Assembly: GCF_000003605.2 (NCBI RefSeq)
Contig: NW_003147771.1
Location: 184,421 to 241,620, forward strand
Length of the DNA stretch: 57,200 nt
Direction: 5' to 3'
From: Saccoglossus kowalevskii
Lineage: Eukaryota; Hemichordata; Enteropneusta; Harrimaniidae
Shown: piece by piece, positions 34,544 through 44,922 of the stretch
Numbering within the stretch: position 1 is the stretch's first letter
How the letters are laid out: the number at the start of each line of letters is the position of its first letter
Position numbers and translations under genes: made by a program
Notes under the pieces: generated by a model
Seen by the model: only the letters and a program-made list of their open reading frames with translations
Databases searched by the model: none
Told to the model about the DNA's origin: nothing

Positions 34544-35150
34544 GGCGTATAACACAGCGACAAGCGGACACGCAGTTCGGTGTCGAAATAATCAATACAA
34601 CACCCATAAAATTGAGGAAGTAATAGAGTAAAACTGTTTTTTCGGGGTCACCAGTTTGACACCGGTCACGTGATTTATAATTATTAATTCACTGAACACG
34701 TTGCAGTTTCCAGACAGTCATCTCTAAGTTATAATGTCATAGCCGTATACCCGCACTGTAAATGATACACTGCTCCTGTAACTGCGATAATATATGGGTG
34801 TGTGAGCATGGTTATAATTTTCACAGGAGGAGATGACTCCGAATCGAAACCCCAATTGACACTATAGTGTCGTGACTTTCACAACAAACTCCAGTTTTAC
34901 TTATTTGTGCGGATCTGACAGAAGCACGTGACTCGTATTAATAAAAGTAGCGCTGCGTAGTTTGTCCTAACCCGAACTTAATCACAAGTTAACAGTACCG
35001 TATATGTCACGTGATTTCCTTATTGTGCTTATCATATGGCTGCGGTTGTTTGTCCCGCTACCTTCCATCATGGTCTCTGATATCACGCGATATACGAGTT
35101 ATTACGAGATTATAAGTATTATGAAATAGGTGCATGCGTTTTGCTATAAA
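34462..35150. promoter_or_regulatory. Divergent promoter unit 1 (gene B side intact)
   Basis: The unit runs from the gene B signal exon to a degraded trace of a plus-strand first exon near 35095-35150. Positions 35008-35027 (cacgtgatttccttattgtg, containing CACGTG) and 35081-35093 (tatcacgcgatat) are matched, in the same order and orientation, upstream of gene C at 38400-38419 and 38458-38470. On the plus side 'ttacgagattataag' replaces the 'ttacgagatgaagg' that carries gene C's start codon. Confidence 0.65.
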
Positions 35151-37040
35151 TACATTCATTATACAACAACTCGAAAAGTATGGCAAGTTTGTTTAAGTCA
35201 AGTTAATGTTATTATCTCTATTATTGTTTTACCAATGTGACTATGACCGGAATGTTTTCACGTAATCCACCGTGGCGTATTATAACAACAAAAATGAAAT
35301 GTTGACAAATCCGAATGTGTAAATGTTGTACACCGTGACGAATGGAAATAATTCTCAATTCTTCTAGCGAAGAAGGTAGTACGTTCGAGTATGCCTTTAT
35401 TTACGTATTGTGCCTTGGACAATTGGGGACTAACCGTGGAGTCACTGGGTCATCGAGGTCACTTTCATACAAACACGTACAACTATTCAGCACTTCTGCT
35501 TTGTTCATTCCATTAATCCTCGAAGTCTTATTTAATTGAACCACGCATGCGCCGTATTCCCATCGAATGAGGGCGCGACTGCACGCACCACTTACCTACT
35601 TCCAATATAATACTGAACAATATACTATTTAAATATGGAATGATTACATCTAAAAGTTAAAAGATTGTACCTCACTAATCTAAGCACTTGCCATTTCCGA
35701 CAAGCGTATTAAGATGCACTTTTTAAGCCGAAGTTATTTATTTAAAAAAGATTATTTATAATTTTTGAGTTATTTATTTTTTTACTGCAAATGTTAAGCG
35801 CCTCTCGACAGCTCTCTTCCAGATTTATTGCGCTATACAAACGCCTACAATGCAATACAAAAAATTACATATATGTAGTACGGATTTATCACTGATTTAA
35901 CTTTACTCATATATATTCGTTTGCAAATTTTGTATCGATGTAGATGATGACATTGGGACACTTGCGCAACTATGGCTCTTGTATACTGTTACCATGGTAA
36001 CTCAATTAAACAACCATCACAGACAACGTCATTTCTAACAATTATCCTCAATTAAACTCATTGGCAATACGATAGCACGTAATCGATTTGTAGTACTAGT
36101 AGCTAAATCCCTACAGACCGCTATAGGTTCGACGTCGTGAGGACCGTTTGGTAGTTCCTTGTATTTCCATGCTGGCGAATCTGCACCACAAATAATCGTG
36201 CTATATACTTTTATTGATTTCCATTAGTTTCTATTTGTGTATAACTACATTCTCTCTTCGTGCAGAATTACTAATAATTGTGATTATTTGGTGATGATTT
36301 TATTGCTTTATTGATCGTGTATATAATATTATATAATATGTTTGACGTCTTTGCGCTCTCATGAATAAATCGAATGATTTGACATCATTCCTATTTATCA
36401 TATTCCATGCTAACTGGTTCTCCAATCATTATTTGTCAACAGTTGAACACGGAAACAAATATCCACAACACAATTTACTGCACATCAACGTCAACGTTGA
36501 GGGCAACTTGTCAGTTTGGTAATTTACAGTAAAGAACATTTATAAACACAGTGATACATTTTGAAGTGACATCAAAATATCGAAGTATTCATTGTTCACT
36601 AATAGTTGCCTAGTAATGTGACAGCCATGAATGCAACTACCATTGAGAAAAAAAATATTCCGCTGACAAAAGGCAAACATTATTTCAGGTTAATGGTGAA
36701 AGCAATGCATCATGGGATATATTTGGACGCATGGATATTACTCGTAACATGCAATCGATACAGTCAGCAATGAGCGACATTGTGGTACGCATGCCGCAAC
36801 AATCTATATTTCGTACTACATTGAGAATTGTTTTGTAATTTTAAAATGCGGCAATTTATATATTGACATATTATGCATAGATTTAAACATATTTTATCTA
36901 TCTTGCCAGGTAACTATGTGTTGTTACAAGGTGCACACTCGGCAGTATTTCCCCGTACAGAGATCAATTTATTTGGAACCGAAACTATCATAAATAGGCA
37001 ACACAATGTACCAGGGAACGCAAACAATAACATTACTTAC
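35151..37040. other. Spacer between the two promoter units
   Basis: AT-rich sequence with no gene recognised and no clear remnant of WSC or CUB exons on either strand. Confidence 0.5.
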
Positions 37041-38027
37041 AGTTGCATCTAGCTCCAACGATCATGTCGTTACAAGGAGTTTTATCAAACAGAAGTGTGA
37101 TATATAACAACTGAGGAGACTACGTTGGTTTTCTTGACAGCGAAACTTTAACGACATCTGATCAGGTGCACTAGATATTATCTAAACACTCACTGTGTCA
37201 GTAGGAATTCCTACAAACAACAAATAAAATGCCTTGTAATTTACAGATATTCTTAGCTTGGAGTAAAAATTCATGCATACTGATTACCTAATTTACATAT
37301 CAATAATCCAACGCTCAGCTTTTCCGCTTATATTATGAAAAGCTACAATGAATTTTGGTTGGTATATAAAGTCTTTGGAACGATCGGCAGAACGAGCTAC
37401 AATTGGATTTAAACCTTACAATTAATGACTTAATTTTCTTAATAATATTCAAGTTTTAAAAATGTCAGTATGTTTTAATAATCACTTTAAATGAACTTAT
37501 ATATATGGTTACGTAGATATATTTAACAGAATTGACCATTTACCGTTAACTGCGAGATCCCGTGCTATGTATGAATTGAATATAAAAACAGGACAAACAA
37601 AGGTCATAGCGTAGTAGTGACGTCAACACATCTCGTGAGATTCGACAAACGCGAAAGTAGTATTTTCACGCTTAATAATGTGTCATACACATTTGATACA
37701 TGTCAATTTCGATGAAGTGAATCTCAAGGCCATATTTTCTTCTGAAAAATTGGCATTTCGACACCGAACTATAAAAAAGGAAATTTAAGTTCAAAATAAA
37801 ATCGTTCGATATTTGTGGCAGAGGTTCGGTCCGCGCCTTTCAAGCATTACGCGAAATCTCGCAGTGAACGGGAAATTACTATTTAAAACGGTCCGCCCTG
37901 TAGTCTACCCATTCACAATCGTTTACCCATTCTTGTCCTTATCCAAGAATACTGGGATCACGACAGACAGAAACAAACAAACACAGCAACACAATGATAC
38001 AACATTGGTGAGCCTACCACCCTCCAT
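37041..38027 (-). pseudogene. Receptor pseudogene P (signal exon and SRCR-C remnant)
   Basis: 37943..38027 is a copy of gene B's signal exon, starting MEGGRLTNVV and reaching VVIPVFL, but the splice donor GT has become AT (ggataagg against ggtgagg). 37041..37210 is a copy of the SRCR-C exon with acceptor and donor GTAAGT still visible. It begins GIPTDTVSV then hits a stop, later frames are broken, and its length is 170 instead of 195 nt. No SRCR-N, WSC or later exon is recognisable. It is a dead fragment of a third B-type copy. Confidence 0.8.
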
Positions 38028-38583
38028 GACGTATAGCACAGCGACAAGTAGGTAGTTTTTTTTACAGAAAGTAAAGTCTTTTCTCGCGGTAATCCGGCTG
38101 ACGCAAGCCATGTTATTTGTGTAAATTGTTTTACTGAACTCAAACCGGCCTGCTCTATATAGGTAGCTGGGTTCCAGTGCCATAATTGTATACATGGAAG
38201 TAACTGTTAAAATAACCCCGTGACCATGGAAACATGTGGACGTATGGTGATTGTACTAACTTTGCTAGGAGGAAATGAAATTGACCCGATTGAGTCGTCA
38301 CACATTTCAGGTATACATAGCTGAACATTTATGCCTGGCACTTATGATTTGCGTAATAATAGAAACACTCCATAGGTCGTTCTAACCTTACGTTTGTCTC
38401 ACGTGATTTCCTTATTGTGATTACTAGTATTATAGGACTGCAGTTGTTAGTATCTAATATCACGCGATATTACGAAATATACGAGATATTACGAGATGAA
38501 GGATCATTGCAAACGTATCATCAAGCTAGTGTATGTGTCTGTCTTGGCCATACATGTGACTGGATTGGTATATACATTACCAA
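37943..38583. promoter_or_regulatory. Divergent promoter unit 2 (gene C side intact)
   Basis: The second copy of the unit at 34462-35150. Here the minus-strand first exon (P) has lost its donor while the plus-strand first exon of gene C keeps ATG and donor. Shared landmarks are the CACGTG-containing block at 38400-38419 and the tatcacgcgatat block at 38458-38470, 77 to 96 and 26 to 38 bases before the gene C start. Confidence 0.65.
38496..38583 (+). CDS. Gene C exon 1: signal peptide
   Basis: Reads MKDHCKRIIKLVYVSVLAIH and on to VTGLVYTLP; donor GTAAGT, phase 1. The sequence is unrelated to the gene B signal peptide, because it derives from the opposite side of the duplicated promoter unit. 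Confidence 0.75.
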
Positions 38584-41500
38584 GTAAGTATATTATAAGA
38601 ACAATGCGTTTATTGAGGTATGGTTCTAGCGTACGGTAGACGTAAACAGGCGTCATTGAGAGCAAAGAAACCAGTAAACAGGAAAACTTTGGAAAGAGTA
38701 TTTTTCTAGTAAATTCTGACAGATGATGCTGAACGAAAACTGTTTGCTACTGTTCGATTGTTAGCTGCTTCAAAGTCTACCTACCTTTTCACCACCAGAC
38801 TTTCTCGCCCAAATTATTCTGCTTTTTTCTTATAATCTTTAATATTTCTGGAAATGAACCCTAATTTTGGAGGCAACAGACAACATTTGAGTAAATTTTC
38901 AGGTTCTATTAAAAAAAAATCGCTATTTCTGTCCCAATCTTCTGAAAGAAAGTGCAGACAAAAAAAATGACTACTTTGTGAATTTGTGATGAGGAAACTG
39001 GTGGTGAAAAGGCTGAGAAGAATGACTCAAAAAGTTATAAATAGATTTTCATGAAATTGCTAGGAGGGGTCTTCCTTGACACGGGAAATATTCGATTAGA
39101 TTTTTGGTAGAGATGTAGTTCTGGTTGCGATAGAAACGACGATTTCGGGAATGATTTTTCATTTATAAGTTATGAATGAATTGGGAAATGAAATGAAATG
39201 AAATGCACTCGTACAATAAATTGTTGAAAACCAGATACTATCCGATAATTTGTAGACTTGTGCTAATTAATCTTTCCCTCTTTACCGTGAACATAAACCT
39301 CGACTTGTCGGTGGTGATAATCCTTTCGAAGGACAGCTACAGCTTTCTGTTAATGGTAGTTGGAACACACTTTGTGATAATGACTGGAATATGCAGAATG
39401 CAGATGTGGCTTGCAGGCAACTAGGTAGATATGCACTATATTAATTTCACAACCCAATACCCCAGCTCTTATATACGCTCGTATGTACATTTATCCTATA
39501 CATTATGGCAGTTCAAAGTAATAACTATAATTTGTATCTCCATAATATGTGATAACAATGGCAATGGTAGTTGGCACATACTATGTGACAACGACTGAAA
39601 TATGCAGAACTCAGATGTGACTCGTAGACAACTTGGTAGACATGCACTGTATTTACCCAATAGACCATTTTATGATGCATGCACACTTGTATACACATGT
39701 ATTACAAATATGTTTTGATTCAATCTGATATTCTGACAGTACGTGCTTGGAAACATGATTCTGTTATTTTGTTTTATAGTTAAAATTGAATCTGAGAAGT
39801 ATTTCATCTGCCATGTGTTTAATCTTTGTAGGTTTGCCTACTGGTGCAATGAACGCAATCCATTGGCCGATACCTCGTGCACCTAATGAAACATCGTTGT
39901 CATTCCTGACATACAAGTTTCACTGTCAGGGAAATGAAAGTAGTCTTCTTAGTTGTTCTAATACGTTGATGCTAGATGAAGCAAGCTGTAACCATGGAAA
40001 CAACGTCGTTGGAGTGAGATGCAACCGTCGGTAGCAATGTTAAAATATTGATGATGCATTGCAACATTTTACTTTTCTCAAATGTATTTGTTAATTGAAC
40101 ATATTCGTACTAGCTTTGCTGATAGGCCATATAACAATGTTGTATTTGATTGGTATGATTGCAATGACAAGCAAAATCCTCGTAAAATATTAAAATGCTC
40201 CATTGCATTTTCATATCCACAACAGAGTCTATAGATGATCATATGTTGAGGTCGAGATAATGTTAGCCCTAATGTGCCAGAATAACTTTAGTCAGTTGCC
40301 TGTACAATATCTAACGAATACCAACTCAAAAATGTATACAATTTTAATTAAATGACATTAAATTAAATTAAACGTTAAACTTCAGCATGTTAAACAAACA
40401 CGTCTTAATCAATGTATTTTAAAAATATACAAAATTTAAAATAAAAATACCACATACAGAGTTTGATGTTCTAGTTACGGCAAGTAATTAAATATGTTGG
40501 TTTGGAACATAAACAAAAACAAAACAGAAACATTACTACTCTCTCAAACTAAACCAGCAATGTGACCTTTGGGCACTGAATGTAAATTGTCTACTTCATC
40601 TTTTTTCGTAATTCATTGATTTCAGTTCCCGGATATGTTGGTTGTTATGATTCAAATTTATTTGAAGAAGACGAGTACATAATAAGATGTCACCATTCAA
40701 TATGCTTAGCACCAGATACTGATATTTCCACTAGAGAACATTGCACCAACTATCTATCGAATAGCAGTGATTGCTGGGTTAATATTCAAGAATGTATAAA
40801 GCTCTGCCGTCACTATCGATATGCTGGTCTGACGAGAGGAAACGAATGTATTTGTAAAATAGACGACTATGTGACTATCTTACATTACTACCTAATATGG
40901 AATGTCAAAGTTCATGTATGGGTGACAAGGATCACGTGTGTGGTGGCGGTACCTCGGCTATATCTTTATATTCTAGTAAGAAAAACATGCAATTTTCTGA
41001 AAATCTCTCAATGATAATCTGTTTCAAATTAAAATCTTTCGAAACCATAACGTGAAGTTAAATTGAACAGTCTGTGTAGAGCATATTCAATATGATATTA
41101 ATAAAACATCACATATATTTCGCAGCATCGTTGGGTAAATGTGGATGTCGTTATAAATCAGATGAAGGTTACATCGTCTCTCCTGGATTCCCTGGTAGTT
41201 ATGATGACAATATAGAATGTGAATGGACAGTAACGGTGTCACGTGGAAAAGCTGTCAAATTAACATTTTTTAAAATGAATCTGTTACCATATAAAAGCGT
41301 CTTAGATATTCTGGATAACACAGTTACAACAACATCTAGAATAACTGTACTCGATTTCAATGAATGGTTCTCATTATCAGAGGAAATCAGTGTAACGCTT
41401 CTAAGGAGCTTTTACAAATGGTTTGGCTCTGGAAATGAAGACGATACCAGTAACGGATTTGTTATACAATTCCAAGGTACGTCAGATAAATATGTATATA

Positions 41501-44080
41501 TTAATATATTAATAATTCATAGAACAAAACAATATCAATACATTCCAAATTGACCAGTATTAGCTAATATATGATGCAGTTATTTGCAAAATGAAAAAGT
41601 TGTTATAAATATGTGGATATTCTCGACGAGCTCTTGGCATTGTTGAATGTTGTTTATATGTAATATAACACAAAATCTATTGTTATATATATGATATATT
41701 AATGTGTTAAAACTGATGATTCCTCTCAATGAATCAAGTCGTATATATATATATATTATTGGATTGCAAGATAGCCACAATTATATCATCGGTCTTGCTG
41801 TACTGAAAATACTTATAGTCACGATTATTATGAGTGACTATAGATACTAAATCCGTGTCATCTCGTATTCCTACAGCTGTTTCTAAATGCAATGCATCTA
41901 GCGTAAAAGAAGTGCTCCCTCAACGTGTGATTTTGACATTTTAGCTCTCATGACTCAATGCCATAAAAAATGTTTCAATATTCTTTGGGGTCAAAATGGA
42001 TCATAGTCATGTTCATCTATATGTTTGTGATCTGTGGCCTGAATTCATCTTGTCATATTATCTATTAACAGCTGTTTCTAAATGTAATGCATCTGGTGAG
42101 AAAGAAGTACTCCCACAACGTGATATCTACTATGAAGGTGATATGGTGAATATGACACAACTATGTGGTGACAGTGTAGTGACCAATCAGTTCATATGTA
42201 CAGAGAATGGTGAATGGATGGTGATGGAGACGATACAAAACAAATGTAGAGGTATAATATATAATCATATTATCATAATATGCTTTGTTATATTTCTTAT
42301 AAGCTGTTATTTGAATATGTTTGGGATTGCGAATATATACAGAAAAGTTGTTCGAACAAACCCGATCTGTTTATTTCAATAACTTTTAAATATTACGGGA
42401 ATACTACATCAATAATAATAATAATAATAATAATAATAACTCTTTCTGTTCTGTCAATCATACATACGTACATAGAAGAAACATTATTTCCTAGTCATGA
42501 CCAGAGATGAATTACATGCTTTCTAATTCTCAGTAACAAAATGAGATCATCTTTTACAAAAACCACTAACATGATATTTTTAATTAATATTTGGTATGCA
42601 GGCGTCTTGAGTGGACAACACTCAGGTGATTTTATTCATATGTAAATATTACCAATAAAATGATTGATTAGTATGTAACATATTTTCTGTCACTTGTGCA
42701 TAGAAGCAACCACTAGCACTGTGAATTTCATTGACTGGGAATTGATGTCACAATCTTCCATAAGTATGACCACTGAAGAAAACTACGACTTTGAAATACA
42801 TACCCCCAAATCAAGAACAATAACAAAAAGTGAGATTATCTTCTCAAAGCCCATTAATTGTAATATCTGATTCAATTCAATTCAATTCAATTCAATTCAA
42901 TTCAATTCAATTCAATTAGTATAGAATTTTTTTTAAAGATTACAATACAATTTAAATGACACAAAAGAATTGTAATTTCAGATTTAATTGTTGTGTTTGT
43001 TGGCGGAGTTGTAATTATTGTTGTGGTTGCAACACTGTTCACGATGATTATTTACCGCAATACAAAAAAACGGTAAGATTCTTTCCTGGTCTGTAGTAAC
43101 GTTACTGTACAAAGGGATGGCGATAGTTGGAAAATTGGTGGTGCGGGGTGATGGTGTTTAGTTTGGTTGCATATATTAATAGGCAATGAGAGACGGACGG
43201 GTTACCAGTGGTGCTTTTGATCACATCAGTATATGTTGCTTACTTATTTGAACGTTCATATCATTATCTCAAGCGACTTGTTCAAACAAAACGAGACCCA
43301 ATTTAATTTATTAAAAACCAAACGAACTTATATTGCTATTTTTCAGTACGTCAGATAGTTATTCAGTCATAGCGTCGATGGAGATACGATACGCATGCTT
43401 ACTTAAATTAGCATGTTCAAATTAGCAAATTCAACTTTATGAAATATTTCGGTGTATGCAAACCATGACTAGACAATAGGTGATATTGTCCCACCAACCT
43501 TCATTTTTGATTACCCTGTTTTGCGTTGTATCAATATTTTAGGTGGTATATATATAATATACACCAGTAATAATGACATCATTAGAGTTAATGCAATTAT
43601 TAAGAAAATAAACATTGTGTATGGATTTTTTTCACGAACAGGAGAATCAAGAAAAACGTCCCAAACGTCGGCAATGCTGCTTCAATGACTGTGCGATGTG
43701 CTGATACAGATCGCAGAGGATTAGGACCCCAAACCGAGCAGGAAATTCAAGATTTTGAACAGGTAGCATTGCACGAAACCGGCGAACAAAATGCGGTGTC
43801 GGAATTTCAACGAACCAACACGTTGGATGATTATGTAGTCGTTGACCTACCTGAAAATATAGCCTTTGAAGCAGGACCAAGAAGTAATTACGTCATCAAT
43901 GAACATTCCATCGTAAGTAATACACCAGAAAATGGGGCCACTAACCATGAATACTATACTATAAATATGAATGAAGAAGGTCATGTTATTGGTGGCGAGG
44001 TGGTGTCTAATTATGCTTCCCTGGACCAATCAACGAAAGAATTATCACATGTCTATACATCATTAAATTCTGAGTTTTAA
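38496..44080 (+). CDS. Receptor gene C: B paralogue with ITAM-like tail, damaged SRCR/WSC exons
   Basis: Plus-strand exons: 38496..38583 (signal), 39332..39424 (SRCR-N, see its entry), 39832..40026 (SRCR-C), 40626..40975 (WSC), 41126..41476 (CUB), 42072..42251 (CCP), 42704..42829 (stalk), 42982..43072 (TM) and 43642..44080 (tail). The WSC exon has lost one base (near 40871-40880), giving 350 nt against 351 in B and a TAG at 41213-41215 in the CUB exon if spliced straight through. The SRCR-N exon lacks its normal acceptor and SRCR-C has a weak donor (GTCGGT). All other exons are intact. Because every domain exon is phase 1-1, skipping SRCR and WSC leaves signal-CUB-CCP-stalk-TM-tail open (1275 nt, 424 aa). 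It may be a decaying gene, a shortened receptor, or carry an assembly error at the deletion. Confidence 0.75.
39332..39424 (+). CDS. Gene C exon 2: SRCR N-half lacking its normal acceptor
   Basis: Homology to gene B begins at about 39286 (REHKPRLVGGDNPFEG) and ends at donor GTAGAT after 39424. The 17 or so bases that hold the acceptor in B (ctacagcgctaga) are absent, and TAA lies in frame just upstream. The next in-phase AG (39330-39331, cgaag) would start the exon inside the domain, at RQLQLSVNGSWN, losing about 18 residues. Confidence 0.5.
   Translation, partial: DSYSFLLMVVGTHFVIMTGICRMQMWLAGN
39549..39640 (+). pseudogene. Partial duplicate of gene C SRCR-N exon
   Basis: Reads NGSWHILCDND, then TGA where the real exon has TGG, then NMQNSDVTRRQLG and a copy of the donor and intron start. 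It lies 125 bases 3' of the real exon. It is a tandem exon copy now dead. Confidence 0.85.
39832..40026 (+). CDS. Gene C exon 3: SRCR C-half, weak donor
   Basis: Reads GLPTGAMNAIHWPIPRAPNE and on to FHCQGNESSLLSC and VVGVRCN. 195 nt as in B, but the donor is GTCGGT against GTAGGT in B. The open frame itself is intact. Confidence 0.75.
40626..40975 (+). pseudogene. Gene C exon 4: WSC exon with 1-nt deletion
   Basis: Reads VPGYVGCYDSNLFEEDEY and on to CIKLCRHYRYAGLTRGNECI, CKIDDYV, then shifts frame: gactatgtgactatctt against gactatgtaaatgatctt in gene B. Downstream bases still match B closely, so the deletion is recent. Acceptor and donor (GTAAG) remain. Confidence 0.88.
41126..41476 (+). CDS. 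Gene C exon 5: CUB domain
   Basis: Reads LGKCGCRYKSDEGYIVSPGF, then PGSYDDNIECEWTVTV, and ends DTSNGFVIQFQG. Intact, phase 1 at both ends, donor GTACGT. Confidence 0.9.
41877..41943 (+). pseudogene. Partial duplicate of gene C CCP exon
   Basis: After acceptor tcctacag it reads AVSKCNASSVKEVLPQRV, close to the start of the real CCP exon 200 bases downstream, then loses homology and reaches a stop. It is another abandoned exon copy. Confidence 0.85.
42072..42251 (+). CDS. Gene C exon 6: CCP/sushi domain
   Basis: Reads AVSKCNASGEKEVLPQRDIY, then YEGDMVNMTQLCGD, FICTENGEWMV and NKCRG. Four cysteines; 180 nt, phase 1. Confidence 0.82.
42412..42440. repeat. (AAT)n microsatellite
   Basis: About ten AAT units in the gene C intron after the CCP exon. 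Confidence 0.95.
42704..42829 (+). CDS. Gene C exon 7: stalk
   Basis: Reads EATTSTVNFIDWELMSQSSI and on to TPKSRTITK. Acceptor TGCATAG, donor GTGAGA, phase 1 at both ends. It is strongly diverged from B's stalk. Confidence 0.7.
42871..42916. repeat. (TTCAA)n microsatellite
   Basis: Nine TTCAA units in the intron before gene C's transmembrane exon. Confidence 0.97.
42982..43072 (+). CDS. Gene C exon 8: transmembrane segment
   Basis: Reads NLIVVFVGGVVIIVVVATLF and on to TMIIYRNTKKR: a single span with a basic stop-transfer sequence. It has no charged residue inside the span. Donor GTAAGA, phase 2 out. Confidence 0.9.
43642..44080 (+). CDS. Gene C exon 9: cytoplasmic tail with ITAM-spaced motif
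   Basis: 145 residues then TAA. Motifs: DDYVVVDL, SNYVINEH, HEYYTINMNEE, and at the end YASLDQSTKELSHVYTSL (44012-44065), two YxxL boxes separated by ten residues, which fits the ITAM rule YxxL/I-x(6-12)-YxxL/I. No PxYxVLE motif is present. It is almost unrelated to the tail of B despite near-identical outer domains. The frame is intact. Confidence 0.82.
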
Positions 44081-44916
44081 AATTCAAAATCACAATTTAC
44101 ATTTGACCAACTTGGTATATTTACAAACTTTAACTTGGTTAGTCTGAATCGAGCCATCTTATTGGATAGAGCAAGGTCTTATATCGATACTATAAGACAT
44201 GTGATCCTGCCCCGAAACTGAATAAACTGGCTTAGTTATTATCTCCCGCCAAATATGCTAATGTTTTTTAAAAAGAAGTTTTATATCTTCGCTACCCTCG
44301 CTTGCTGTTTATAATGTTACTATATCGGTTCTCACAGATCGATTTTCTGGTCACAAGTGATTTAAAGGTATGGTAAAAGTAATTTTTTCCTTCATCACAA
44401 AAATATAGATATTTATACTGGATATTACACTGATGAGGGAACAGTCAGTTGAATCAATTTTAGTATGGACAGATATGGATATAGTTTTAGAAGGTCTAGT
44501 TAATTATGCAAACCGCATGAAACCATGTACATACTAGTAAGCTGTTCAATGTACTAGTGTTATTATTGTACCAGATAAAAAAACGTTCCTATTGTACAAA
44601 GCAGGATTTGTTTATTTTATTTAAATGTTAAATAAATTTAGCATAGGTACATGCAATGTCGAAAGTGCCGATCAATCTTGTATGTTTCACTCAAATGCAA
44701 CGCAATGCATATTTTTGACAAAAAATGTAATGAAATTCACTTGTAATAATCCTGTATAGGATTATAGTGGTACTTGATATACATATTGTTTTAGACAACA
44801 TTGGATTCTTTCATGTTATACAGTTACAGCATACTTGTTCACATGTTGTATATTGTGTAATGTAAATCTCTTTTTTTATTCATTAATAAACTTCACTTAC
44901 ATCTTGATGGCTATTT

Positions 44917-44922
44917 AATAAA
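44917..44922 (+). terminator. Candidate polyadenylation signal of gene C
   Basis: AATAAA followed within 20 bases by GT-rich ctgtgtttgtt; another AATAAA lies at 44885-44890. Either gives a 3' untranslated region of roughly 830-860 bases. Confidence 0.5.

Noticed and set aside
37551-37600. Possible SRCR-N remnant in pseudogene P
   Set aside because: A few matching bases only (around RDLAVNG); too weak to distinguish from chance.
39203-39424. 73-codon frame over gene C's SRCR exon
   Set aside because: It is in the wrong frame; the SRCR reading is in another frame that opens only after an in-frame TAA.
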